Origin: Gordonia neofelifaecis NRRL B-59395 | GTDB lineage: Bacteria; Actinomycetota; Actinomycetes; Mycobacteriales; Mycobacteriaceae | DNA: 64,000 bases | Assembly (NCBI RefSeq): GCF_000192435.1 | Contig: NZ_AEUD01000002.1 | Location: 1 to 64,000 of the forward strand | Reading direction: 5' to 3' | Shown here: one piece after another, positions 19,276-27,124 of the stretch | Layout: every line of letters starts with the position of its first letter | Position numbering within the stretch: position 1 is the first letter of the stretch | Position numbers and translations under genes: made by a program | Notes under the pieces: generated by a model | Databases searched by the model: none | The model's input: the letters and a program-made list of their open reading frames with translations, nothing else | Told to the model about the DNA's origin: nothing

Positions 19276-20187
19276 ATGGCATCACCGGGTCGTCAGACGC
19301 GGACTCGCAGGCTTCTCGCATCCGCGACCGTCGCCGGGGTCGTGGCGTCGCTCGCCGCGTGCGGCGACGACGCGACGGGCACCCGATCATCGGTGGCGAC
19401 CGTCGTCGTCACGGAGACGGCCGGGGCCGAGTCGACGCCGCCGTCGTCGGCGGCCGACCCCCACGCCGCCGACGAGAAGCTCACGGCGAGCTTCAACGCC
19501 ATGAGCAGGACCCTGTCATCACCGGTCGGGCTGGCGCTGGTGCCGGTCGGTGGTGGCGCTGTGATGACGTTCGGCGACCAGTCGCCACAGGTCGCGTGGT
19601 CGACGATCAAGGTCCCGCTGGCGGTGGCCGCCGAGCGGGCACAGGGGCCCACCACCGAGGAGACGGCCGCGATCGTGAACTCCGACAACGCCGCCGCCGA
19701 GACGTTGTGGGAGTCTCTGGGCAGCCCGACCGCCGCCGCCGCGGCGGTGACGGACGTCCTGCGCGACGGCGGTGACGAGCGGACGACGGTGCCGTCGGAG
19801 AAGCTGCGGCCAGAGTTCTCCGTTTTCGGACAGACCACCTGGCGGCTGTCCGACGCGGCGACCTTCTCCGGCAACCTGCCGTGCATGAAGGGCACAGCCC
19901 ACGTCGTGTCGTTGATGCACGATGTGGCGGGCAATCAGCAGTGGGGTGTCGAGTCGATCGAGGGGCGGGAGACGGCGGTGAAAGGCGGTTGGGGGCCCAG
20001 TGTCTCGGGCGGATACCTGGTGCGGCAGATCGGCATCCTCACGTTGCGTGACGGTCGCAGGGTCGGGGTCGCGATGAGCACGCAGACCTCGGCGGGCTCG
20101 ATGGAGCCGGGCACCGCGGCGTTGAACTCGGTCGCGCAGTGGATGTCGCGGAACCTGGCGTCCCTGCCGGGCGGTCGCTGTCGCTGA
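19276..20187 (+). CDS. Lipoprotein with class A beta-lactamase fold
   Basis: A 303-residue lipoprotein whose lipobox is LAAC at about residues 25-28. The three signature motifs of class A beta-lactamases and related serine hydrolases are visible: STIK with Ser109 and Lys112, SDN at 136-138, and KGG at 236-238 in place of KTG. The usual general-base Glu is not obvious, so lactam hydrolysis is uncertain; a peptidoglycan-related or sensory role is possible. Ribosome site GGGGGAGA precedes the ATG. A paralogue follows immediately. Confidence 0.85.
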   Translation: MASPGRQTRTRRLLASATVAGVVASLAACGDDATGTRSSVATVVVTETAGAESTPPSSAADPHAADEKLTASFNAMSRTLSSPVGLALVPVGGGAVMTFGDQSPQVAWSTIKVPLAVAAERAQGPTTEETAAIVNSDNAAAETLWESLGSPTAAAAAVTDVLRDGGDERTTVPSEKLRPEFSVFGQTTWRLSDAATFSGNLPCMKGTAHVVSLMHDVAGNQQWGVESIEGRETAVKGGWGPSVSGGYLVRQIGILTLRDGRRVGVAMSTQTSAGSMEPGTAALNSVAQWMSRNLASLPGGRCR

Positions 20188-20278
20188 CGCCGATAACGCC
20201 TACGCAACACCACGATTGCGGGTTCGGCACGAGCCGCGGTCTGACACACCACGTCCGCTAGCGTGGCGGGTGTTGTCT

Positions 20279-21196
20279 ATGTTGCAAGAGGTGCGTGTGT
20301 TGCGTTTGAGTCGAGTTGTCGGTGTGTGCTGTGCGGCAGTCGTAGTGACGGCGGCGGGAACCGGAGTCGCGACCGCCGCGCCACCGCTTCCGCTGCCGAA
20401 CGTCTTGCCGTCGATCCCGGGACTGCCGGGCCCGCCCCCTCCGCCGGTCGATCTGGGGAAGAGCTTCGCGAAGCTCAGTCGCAGCGTGACCAAGGCCGTG
20501 CCGGGCAGGCTCGGTGTCGCGGTGACGCCGACCGGAAGCGGCGAGCCGGCGTTCTTCGGCACGGTGAAGACGGCGCGCGCATGGTCGACCTTGAAGGCGC
20601 CGGTGGCGGTGGCCGCGGAGCGCGCCCACGTCAAAGATCTGCAGCCGATGGAGACGAAGTCGATTCGCGACTCCGACAACGCCTCGGCGGAGGCCATCTG
20701 GGACTCGCTGGGGTCCACCCGGCAGGCGATCGACGCGGTGAGTGCCGTGCTCCGCGAGGGCGGCGACAGCCGCACCCAGATCTCGAGCGAACTCAGCTCG
20801 CCGGCGAGCTACCCCGGCGCCACCCAGTGGGCGACCACCGACCAATCGGTGTTCGCCGCCAATCTCCCGTGCCTGAACGAGGCGGATCACGTGGTGCAGA
20901 ACATGAGTGCCGTCGGACCGAATCAGAAGTGGGGCCTGGCGAAGGCGAAGAAGAATGTCCAGACTTCGGTCAAGGGCGGCTGGGGTCCGGTGTCGGAGAA
21001 CACGGGTAAATACGTGGTCCGACAGCTCGCGGTGGTCACCACGCCGCGCGGCACCGTCGGCGTCAGCCTGGTCGCGGTGCCCGCGAGCGGATCGTTCGAA
21101 GACGGCACCGCGATGCTCACCCGTGTGGGCGACTGGGTTCAGCGCAACCTCGTCAACCTGCCCGCGGGACAGTGCGCCCCGCCGATCGGCGGCTGA
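20279..21196 (+). CDS. Secreted class A beta-lactamase-fold protein
   Basis: A 305-residue paralogue of the preceding lipoprotein. It has a normal signal peptide ending near ATAAP rather than a lipobox, then a Pro-rich linker (PPLPLPNVLPSIPGLPGPPP). The motifs are conserved: STLK with Ser103 and Lys106, SDN at 132-134, KGG at 232-234. The ATG at 20279 is used; a GTG at 20297 behind AAGAGG would give a shorter, equally good signal peptide. The two proteins differ mostly at their N-termini, which suggests duplication followed by different anchoring. Confidence 0.85.
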   Translation: MLQEVRVLRLSRVVGVCCAAVVVTAAGTGVATAAPPLPLPNVLPSIPGLPGPPPPPVDLGKSFAKLSRSVTKAVPGRLGVAVTPTGSGEPAFFGTVKTARAWSTLKAPVAVAAERAHVKDLQPMETKSIRDSDNASAEAIWDSLGSTRQAIDAVSAVLREGGDSRTQISSELSSPASYPGATQWATTDQSVFAANLPCLNEADHVVQNMSAVGPNQKWGLAKAKKNVQTSVKGGWGPVSENTGKYVVRQLAVVTTPRGTVGVSLVAVPASGSFEDGTAMLTRVGDWVQRNLVNLPAGQCAPPIGG

Positions 21197-21250
21197 CCGA
21201 GTCGCCCCAGCACACAGCGAAGCCCGCGAGATGAAGTGAATGACGAGATC

Positions 21251-21295
21251 AAGGCTGTCGTTCGGTGCCACCTGGTGACACCGAACGACAGCCTT
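21251..21295. terminator. Bidirectional hairpin terminator
   Basis: Perfect 17-base arms, AAGGCTGTCGTTCGGTG at 21251-21267 and its complement at 21279-21295, surround an 11-base loop. The hairpin lies between two convergent genes and can serve both. Confidence 0.88.
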
Positions 21296-21319
21296 AGTCC
21301 CGGAGCCTCATCCCGCGCC

Positions 21320-22684
21320 CTAGTCGACGACCCGGCGGAACGAGGACAGCAGGATGGCCTCGGTGAGGGCGGTGCGACGGAGTTCGCCGGGGTCGACGCT
21401 CTCGTTGGGTGCGTGGATGGCGCAGATCGGCTCCTCCACGCCGAGGAGGGCGATCTCGGCGCGCGGAACGGCCTCGGCGAGAACGGCGCAGAGGGGAATC
21501 GATCCGCCCTGACCGGCGAACTGCACCGGCAGACCGTCGTACGCGGTGGACATCGCGTCGATCAGCTGCCGATACCCCGGACCGCCGGGGTCGGCGGCGA
21601 ACGGGCCACCGAAGGCATCGGGTTCGAACTCGACGGCCGCGCCCCACGGAATGTGCCTGCGCAAGTGCGCGACCAGCAGGTCGTAGGCTTCGCGAGGATC
21701 AGTGCCCGGCGGGACGCGGAGGTTCAGCATCGCCGCGGCGGTCGGCATGATCGCCGCGGCGCACTCCTCGGTGTCGGGAGCGTCGACGCCGATCACCGTC
21801 ACCGCGGGCCGGGCCCACGCCAGTTCGGCCGGGCTCCCGCTGCCCAGCACCTCGGTGCCGGGAAGCGCTCCGACCGTCTCCTGGAACTGCTCCGGGGTGA
21901 AGGCGAACCCGTCCCATCGCTGGTCGGCGGACAGGCCGTCGATGGTGGTGTCGCCGCGAGCATTGCGCAGCGACGACAGCCCCGCGATCAACGCCGCCAT
22001 GGCGTCCGGCGCCGGACCGCCCGCACCGCCTGCGTGGACGCCGTTGGTCAGCGTCGACACAGTGACCTTCACATTGACCACCCCGCGCAGACTGGTGGTC
22101 AGCGTCGGAACGCCGACCGCGAGGTTGCCGGTGTCGCCGATCAGGATCAGATCGGCGTCGAAGAGTTCCGGTCGCGTGCGGACCAGCTCGTCGAGGCCCT
22201 CACCACCGGCTTCCTCCGAACCCTCGATGATCAGCCGGACGCTGCAGGCGAGGTCGTCGCCGACTGCCCGCAGTGCGGTGAGGTGGGCGATCACGTTGCC
22301 CTTGCAGTCGGCACTGCCGCGGCCGTACCAGCGACCGTCGCGTTCCACCAGCTCGAACGGCGGCGACGTCCACAGGGACTCGTCGCCCGCCGGCTGGACG
22401 TCGTGATGACTGTAGAGCGCGACGGTGGGACTGCCCTCCGGGCCGGCGCGATGACCGATCACGGCCGGGGAGCCGTCGGAGGTCACGATCACCTCGGCGT
22501 CGAAACCGAGGTCGACGAAGGCCCGAGCGATCCAGTCTGCGCTCGCCCGGCCGGCGGCGGCGCGCGTCCGGTCGATGTGGATGGAAGGGTGGGCGACCAG
22601 CTCGGCCAGATCGGCTCGAGCGCGGTCCATCAGGTCGTCGATGCGGGCGGCGAGAGTGTCCGAAGTGACATCCACTGAGCTCAT
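21320..22684 (-). CDS. M20-family dipeptidase
   Basis: A 454-residue zinc peptidase of the M20/M25/M40 family. The first metal motif is HHDVQP at about residues 92-97. The central Asp is in GRGSADCKGN and the catalytic Glu pair in EGSEEAGGEGL near 162-172. A dimerisation domain occupies about 190-310. It is full length. It is the last of four same-strand genes (pirin, MarR, pirin, M20), 28 bp after the pirin stop. Likely cytoplasmic, acting on dipeptides or acylated amino acids; the substrate cannot be told. Confidence 0.9.
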   Translation of the reverse strand: MSSVDVTSDTLAARIDDLMDRARADLAELVAHPSIHIDRTRAAAGRASADWIARAFVDLGFDAEVIVTSDGSPAVIGHRAGPEGSPTVALYSHHDVQPAGDESLWTSPPFELVERDGRWYGRGSADCKGNVIAHLTALRAVGDDLACSVRLIIEGSEEAGGEGLDELVRTRPELFDADLILIGDTGNLAVGVPTLTTSLRGVVNVKVTVSTLTNGVHAGGAGGPAPDAMAALIAGLSSLRNARGDTTIDGLSADQRWDGFAFTPEQFQETVGALPGTEVLGSGSPAELAWARPAVTVIGVDAPDTEECAAAIMPTAAAMLNLRVPPGTDPREAYDLLVAHLRRHIPWGAAVEFEPDAFGGPFAADPGGPGYRQLIDAMSTAYDGLPVQFAGQGGSIPLCAVLAEAVPRAEIALLGVEEPICAIHAPNESVDPGELRRTALTEAILLSSFRRVVD

Positions 22685-22712
22685 GCGGTCAAGGATGGCA
22701 CGCCTGTCGGCA

Positions 22713-23471
22713 TCACGCCGGGCGAGCGGAAGCGAACTCCGCGTGCATCTCCCAGTACACGATTTCGGTGTCCGCGGTCGCGGTGACGGTCACCTGGCCC
22801 GCGTCGGCCAGCCGCACCGCGTCGCCCTCGGTCAGCACTGTCGACGCCAGGTCGTCCGCGGTTGCGGTGACCTCGCCGTGCACGACGAACAGGTGTCCGA
22901 AGGGCGCGCCGGGAAGCGTGATGGTCTGACCCGCGTGCGGCCGCGCGATGTGCAGCGTCGCATAGCGATTGGCGATGTGGAGAGCGGCGCCACCCGCGTG
23001 TTCCGGTCGACCCGACGCCACGACCACCGGCTCGCCGTCGGCGAGGAGTGGATTGAAGTCGCGCGAGCTGTGCGCGGGCTCCAGGCCGTCGGTGTGCGGT
23101 GGGACCCACATCTGGATCACCCGGAGCGACTGCCCCGACGAGCGGTCGGCGGCGTTGCGCTCCGAGTGCGAGATGCCCCGACCCGCGGTCATCGCGCCCG
23201 CATGGCCGGCCTGGAGGGTCTCCGTATGGCCGTGGGAGTCGCGGTGTGCGACGGCACCGTCCACCACCCAGGTGACGATCTCCATGTTCTGGTGCTGGTG
23301 CGCGTCGAGACCCTCGCCGGAGTCGACGACGTCGTCGTTGTGCATCGCCAGTACGCCGTGCGCGTTGTCGAAGATGTCGAAGTTGCCGGTACCCGGGAAC
23401 GACTGTCGGGAGGTGAGCCATTCGTTGGCCCAGTGATGGCGGTCCGCGGCGCGGATGACGGTGGCGGTCAT
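22713..23471 (-). CDS. Pirin-family protein (second pirin)
   Basis: A 252-residue bicupin of the pirin family. The N-terminal cupin has the metal-binding set HQHQNMEIVTWV with later His residues in the HSE segment. The C-terminal cupin is more degenerate. Bacterial pirins such as YhhW can act as quercetin 2,3-dioxygenases, but many have no known substrate. Its ATG overlaps the MarR stop (ATGA), so translation is coupled. It is only distantly similar to the pirin at 23917-24891. Confidence 0.88.
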   Translation of the reverse strand: MTATVIRAADRHHWANEWLTSRQSFPGTGNFDIFDNAHGVLAMHNDDVVDSGEGLDAHQHQNMEIVTWVVDGAVAHRDSHGHTETLQAGHAGAMTAGRGISHSERNAADRSSGQSLRVIQMWVPPHTDGLEPAHSSRDFNPLLADGEPVVVASGRPEHAGGAALHIANRYATLHIARPHAGQTITLPGAPFGHLFVVHGEVTATADDLASTVLTEGDAVRLADAGQVTVTATADTEIVYWEMHAEFASARPA

Positions 23472-23920
23472 GGATTCTTCTCGATTCGGTCGAGGTGGTC
23501 GGCCAGCGCGTGCATCGCACCGGCCAGGGCGACGGCGTCGTGGTCCGAGACGCCCCCGAAGAACAGTTCATCGACGTCGTCGCCGTGCGTGCGGGCGGCG
23601 GACTCGAACGCGGAGGCGCCCGCGTCGGTGAGTACCGCATAGCTGCCGCGACGGTCTTCGGGGGCGCTTTCGCGCCGCAGCCAGCCCCGTTTGCACAGCG
23701 TGGCCACCTGGTACGACAGCCGGCCCGGCGAGAACACCATGCGACGGCTGAGTTCGTTCATCCGCAGCCGACGGCCCGGGGCCTCGTGCAGCAGGAGCAA
23801 CACGTGGTAATCGGCCAGGCACAGGCCGTCGGCGCGGAGTCGGCGGTCGAGCTCGGTCTGGATTCGCGCCGAGTTCTCGATGAACAGACGCCAGGCGCGC
23901 TGCTTGGCGTCGGCGGTCAC
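23468..23920 (-). CDS. MarR-family regulator
   Basis: A 150-residue winged-helix regulator. The recognition region is seen in RRMVFSPGRLSYQVATLCKR, followed by a wing with EDRRGSYAVLTDAG. The GTG start at 23920 overlaps the stop of the upstream pirin, and its own stop overlaps the start of the second pirin, so the three are tightly coupled. It probably binds the perfect palindrome at 24914-24935 and represses its own operon; MarR ligands are often phenolic or oxidising compounds. Confidence 0.9.
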   Translation of the reverse strand: MTADAKQRAWRLFIENSARIQTELDRRLRADGLCLADYHVLLLLHEAPGRRLRMNELSRRMVFSPGRLSYQVATLCKRGWLRRESAPEDRRGSYAVLTDAGASAFESAARTHGDDVDELFFGGVSDHDAVALAGAMHALADHLDRIEKNP

Positions 23921-24891
23921 TTCTGCACGCGATGCGGGCGCAGGGCGTTCGGCGGGATGTTGCCGAAGCGACCGGACTGGAAGTCCTCCATGGCCTCGAC
24001 GATCTGGTCGCGGCTGTTCATCACGAACGGTCCGTACTGCACGACGGGCTCGCGGATCGGCTGCCCGCCGAGGAGCAGGATCTCCAGGGCCGGGCGGTTC
24101 GAGTCCTGGCTGGACTCCGCCGACACGGTGATGCGGTCGCCCTTGCCGAGCACGGCGAGCTGGCCGCCCTCGATCGGTCGTTGCTCGGCGCCGACACGGC
24201 CGCGCCCGGACAGCACGTAGACCAGCGCATTGAAGTCCTGGCGCCACGGCACGGACAATTGAGCGCCGGGCTGAATCGTCGCGTGTGCGAACGTGATCGG
24301 CGTATGCGTCGCACCGGGTCCGACGTGCCCGTCGATGTCGCCCGCGATGATGCGGACCAGCGCGCCGCCGTCCGACGACGACAGCAGCGTCGACTGGCCG
24401 CCCTCGAGGCTCTGGTACTTCGGTGTCAGGAACTTGTCCGACGCGGGCAGGTTGACCCACAGCTGAATGCCGTGGAAGGTGCCGCCGGACTCGACGAGCG
24501 CCGCCGGTGGCGTCTCGATGTGCAGCACGCCCGAGCCGGCGGTCATCCACTGGGTGGCGCCGTTCTCGATGAGTCCGCCGCCGCCGTGCGAATCCTGGTG
24601 CTGGAAGCGTCCGTCGATCATGTAGGTGACGGTCTCGAAGCCGCGGTGCGGATGCCAGTCGGTGCCGACCGGTTCGCCGGGCTGGTACTCCACCTCACCC
24701 ATCTGGTCCATATGGACGAACGGATCGAGGGCGCGCGAGGACACACCGGCGAACGCTCGGACGACGGGGAAGCCCTCACCCTCGAAGCCGCGCGGGCCGG
24801 TGGTGATGCCGGTGACGGTGCGATCGGTGCTGGTCTCGGACGGCGCGGAGATGCGCGGCAGGGTCAGAGTGTCTGCGGTGACGGCGGGCAT
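23917..24891 (-). CDS. Pirin-family protein (first pirin)
   Basis: A 324-residue pirin with both cupin domains. The metal-binding motif is seen as TDWHPHRGFETVTYM near residues 77-91, followed by HQDSHG and LHIE. This is the canonical pirin pattern. It is the first gene of the pirin-MarR-pirin-M20 operon, starting 22 bp downstream of a palindromic operator. The C-terminal half, ending in NALRPHRVQK, is typical of the longer pirins. It may be redox-active or a quercetinase-like dioxygenase. Confidence 0.9.
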   Translation of the reverse strand: MPAVTADTLTLPRISAPSETSTDRTVTGITTGPRGFEGEGFPVVRAFAGVSSRALDPFVHMDQMGEVEYQPGEPVGTDWHPHRGFETVTYMIDGRFQHQDSHGGGGLIENGATQWMTAGSGVLHIETPPAALVESGGTFHGIQLWVNLPASDKFLTPKYQSLEGGQSTLLSSSDGGALVRIIAGDIDGHVGPGATHTPITFAHATIQPGAQLSVPWRQDFNALVYVLSGRGRVGAEQRPIEGGQLAVLGKGDRITVSAESSQDSNRPALEILLLGGQPIREPVVQYGPFVMNSRDQIVEAMEDFQSGRFGNIPPNALRPHRVQK

Positions 24892-24913
24892 GGCGACCTC
24901 CTGGTCAGGCTTG

Positions 24914-24935
24914 AGTAGTTAAGATTTTAACTACT
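24914..24935. promoter_or_regulatory. Palindromic MarR operator
   Basis: A perfect palindrome: AGTAGTTAA, four bases GATT, TTAACTACT. It lies 22 bp upstream of the first pirin start. Symmetric AT-rich sites of this kind are typical of MarR targets, and the only regulator gene in the operon is MarR. The site also faces the plus-strand gene at 25006. Confidence 0.82.
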
Positions 24936-25005
24936 TCACTCATCTGAAACGTCATCGTGCCCAGAAAAATTCCATCTGAGCGTGAAACGCGTCATACTCG
25001 CAGGT

Positions 25006-25419
25006 ATGGCTATCAACCCCATCGTCGACCGCCCGTCCCGGGGCGGGGATCGTCAGCGTCTGCGGAAGCTGGCTCAGGCCGCGCTCAACGCAGACCAGAC
25101 GGTGGATCAAGTGGAGGGCATCCTCGGCGACGTCGGCCCGGTCCTCGGGTCACTGGGCAACACCATCGACGGGCTCGATTCGACGATCGAGAAGCTCAAC
25201 GTCACGCTCGACGAACTGAATGGCACGCTCGCGAAGGTCGACGACACGGTCGGCCGGATGTCCGACGTCGTGATGCGGCTGGAGAAGGTCGTCGGACGCG
25301 TCGAGATCATCGTCTCGGTGGCGGAGCAGGCGTTCAAACCCATCGGGATGCTTGAGAGTGCCGGGCACACAATCGAATCCGTAGGTCGCGGGATCGCATC
25401 GCGAATAGGTCTCAGCTGA
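25006..25419 (+). CDS. Coiled-coil protein of unknown function
   Basis: A 137-residue protein dominated by a long amphipathic helix with heptad-like spacing of Val, Leu and Ile (about residues 30-110, including LDSTIEKLNVTLDELNGTL). No membrane segment or catalytic motif is evident. Similar small coiled-coil proteins occur widely in Gordonia-type genomes and have no assigned role. The ATG at 25006 is chosen; a GTG at 24982 is in frame. It is divergent from the pirin operon and could share its operator region. Confidence 0.7.
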   Translation: MAINPIVDRPSRGGDRQRLRKLAQAALNADQTVDQVEGILGDVGPVLGSLGNTIDGLDSTIEKLNVTLDELNGTLAKVDDTVGRMSDVVMRLEKVVGRVEIIVSVAEQAFKPIGMLESAGHTIESVGRGIASRIGLS

Positions 25420-25494
25420 AACACGATTCGCGCGATCTGTGCCGACTTCTCGTAGGGTCCCAACCAGGGGGACATCGAACGAGGAGGGCATTTG

Positions 25495-26274
25495 ATGACG
25501 ACTACCGTCTCCACACCGGCCAAATGGCTGGCTGAACTGTTCGGAACTTTCTGGCTCGTCTTCGGCGGTGCGGGCACCGCCGTGTTCGCGGCGAAGCAGG
25601 TGGCGGACGCCACCAACGACCACGGCGACACGATGCAGATCCAGGTCGGTGTCGGATTTCTCGGCGTTGCACTCGCTTTCGGCCTCACCGTCGTGACGAT
25701 GGCGTACGCGGTGGGCCACATCTCCGGTGGACACTTCAATCCCGCCGTCACGCTGGGTGCGGCGGTCGGCGGACGTCTGCCGTGGAAGGACGTCCCCGGC
25801 TACTGGATCTCGCAGATCGTCGGCGGCCTGATCGCGGGCACCGCGATCTACGTGATCGCCAAGGGCAAGCCCGGCTGGGACGCCACCGGCAACATGGCGG
25901 CCAACGGCTACGGCGACCATTCGCCAGGCGGCTACGGGCTCGGCGCGGTCGCGATCGCCGAGGTCATCCTCACCGCCTTCTTCATCATCGTCATCCTCGG
26001 TGCCACCGACGGTCGTGCGCCGAAGGGCTTCGGACCGTTGGCGATCGGTCTCTCGCTCACGCTGATCCACCTCATCTCGATCCCGATCTCCAACACCTCG
26101 GTGAATCCGGCGCGCTCGATGGGTGTGGCGTTCTTCAACGGCGACGGCGCGCCCGCCCAGCTGTGGGCCTTCTTCGTCTTCCCACTCCTCGGCGGCCTGA
26201 TCGGCGGCATCCTGTATCCGCTGCTGTTCGAGAACGGAAAGCTGGCACTGGGTTCGAAGGGTGCCGCAGAATGA
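25495..26274 (+). CDS. aqpZ: Aquaporin Z
   Basis: A 259-residue water channel of the MIP family with six membrane segments. Both NPA boxes are present: FNPAV with Asn82 and VNPARS with Asn204. The selectivity-filter Arg follows the second box. The segment after the second NPA and the length match AqpZ rather than glycerol facilitators. ATG at 25495 follows a GAGGAGGG ribosome site. The stop is 4 bp before, or overlaps, the following lipase gene. Confidence 0.93.
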   Translation: MTTTVSTPAKWLAELFGTFWLVFGGAGTAVFAAKQVADATNDHGDTMQIQVGVGFLGVALAFGLTVVTMAYAVGHISGGHFNPAVTLGAAVGGRLPWKDVPGYWISQIVGGLIAGTAIYVIAKGKPGWDATGNMAANGYGDHSPGGYGLGAVAIAEVILTAFFIIVILGATDGRAPKGFGPLAIGLSLTLIHLISIPISNTSVNPARSMGVAFFNGDGAPAQLWAFFVFPLLGGLIGGILYPLLFENGKLALGSKGAAE

Positions 26275-26278
26275 TGGG

Positions 26279-27115
26279 GTGAAATCCCAAACGCTGTCCG
26301 TGGCAGGTGTCCACGGCAACACGATCGTCTACGACGTCCACCGTCCCGAGTCGGGTCCGGTGGGCGTCGTCTTTCTTGCGCACGGTCTCGGAGAGCACGC
26401 CGCGCGCTACCACCATGTCGCCGAACGTCTCACCGATCTCGGATACCTGGTCGTCGCACCGGACCACGCAGGCCACGGGCGGTCCGGCGGTAGGCGGGTC
26501 GGTGTCAAGGACTTCGAGGACTTCACCGACGATCTGCACACCGTGGTCGAGCAGACCGACCGAAGCGTGGGGCCGACGTTCCTGATCGGGCACAGCATGG
26601 GCGGCGCGATCGCCCTGAAATACGCGCTCGACCACCCGGACGTGCTCGACGGGCTGGTGCTCTCCGGACCGGCGCTGATGCCCGGCGACGACCTGCCGTC
26701 GTTCATGGTCAAGCTCGCTCCGCGGCTGGGCAAGGCGGTGCCGTGGTTGCCGGCGACGGCGTTGCCCGCGTCCGCGGTCAGTCGCGATCCGAAGGTGGTC
26801 GCCGCGTACGAGGCTGATCCGCTGGTCTGGCACGGCAAGATTCCCGCCGGCCTCGGCGGAACGCTCATCGAAACGATGGGCACCTTTCCGGACCGGCTGC
26901 CGACGCTCGCCGTACCGACGCTGGCCATCCACGGCGGCGCCGACCGTCTCGCGAACCCGGAGGGCACCCGGATGCTCGGCAGGCTGGCGGGCGGCGAGGA
27001 CGTCACTGTCAAGATCTACGACGGGCTGTTCCACGAGATCTTCAACGAGCCGGAGCAGGACGCGGTGCTGCGCGACGTGACCGACTGGCTGGAGGCCCAT
27101 CGGTCCGTCGGCTGA
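26279..27115 (+). CDS. Monoacylglycerol lipase (Rv0183-like)
   Basis: A 278-residue alpha/beta hydrolase closely resembling mycobacterial monoacylglycerol lipase. It has LAHGLGEHAARY, a GHSMGG nucleophile elbow with Ser106, and the closing GLFHEIFNEPEQ segment with the catalytic His. The Asp is in HGGADRLANPEG. No signal peptide is seen. A GTG at 26279 gives an N-terminus of the family length; GTG at 26261, overlapping aqpZ, is the alternative. It may hydrolyse monoacylglycerols released from storage lipids. Confidence 0.9.
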   Translation: MKSQTLSVAGVHGNTIVYDVHRPESGPVGVVFLAHGLGEHAARYHHVAERLTDLGYLVVAPDHAGHGRSGGRRVGVKDFEDFTDDLHTVVEQTDRSVGPTFLIGHSMGGAIALKYALDHPDVLDGLVLSGPALMPGDDLPSFMVKLAPRLGKAVPWLPATALPASAVSRDPKVVAAYEADPLVWHGKIPAGLGGTLIETMGTFPDRLPTLAVPTLAIHGGADRLANPEGTRMLGRLAGGEDVTVKIYDGLFHEIFNEPEQDAVLRDVTDWLEAHRSVG

Positions 27116-27124
27116 GCCGCAGGA

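Noticed and set aside
19276-21196. A true class A beta-lactamase resistance pair
   Set aside because: SxxK, SDN and KGG are present, but the general-base Glu is not evident, so antibiotic hydrolysis cannot be claimed.
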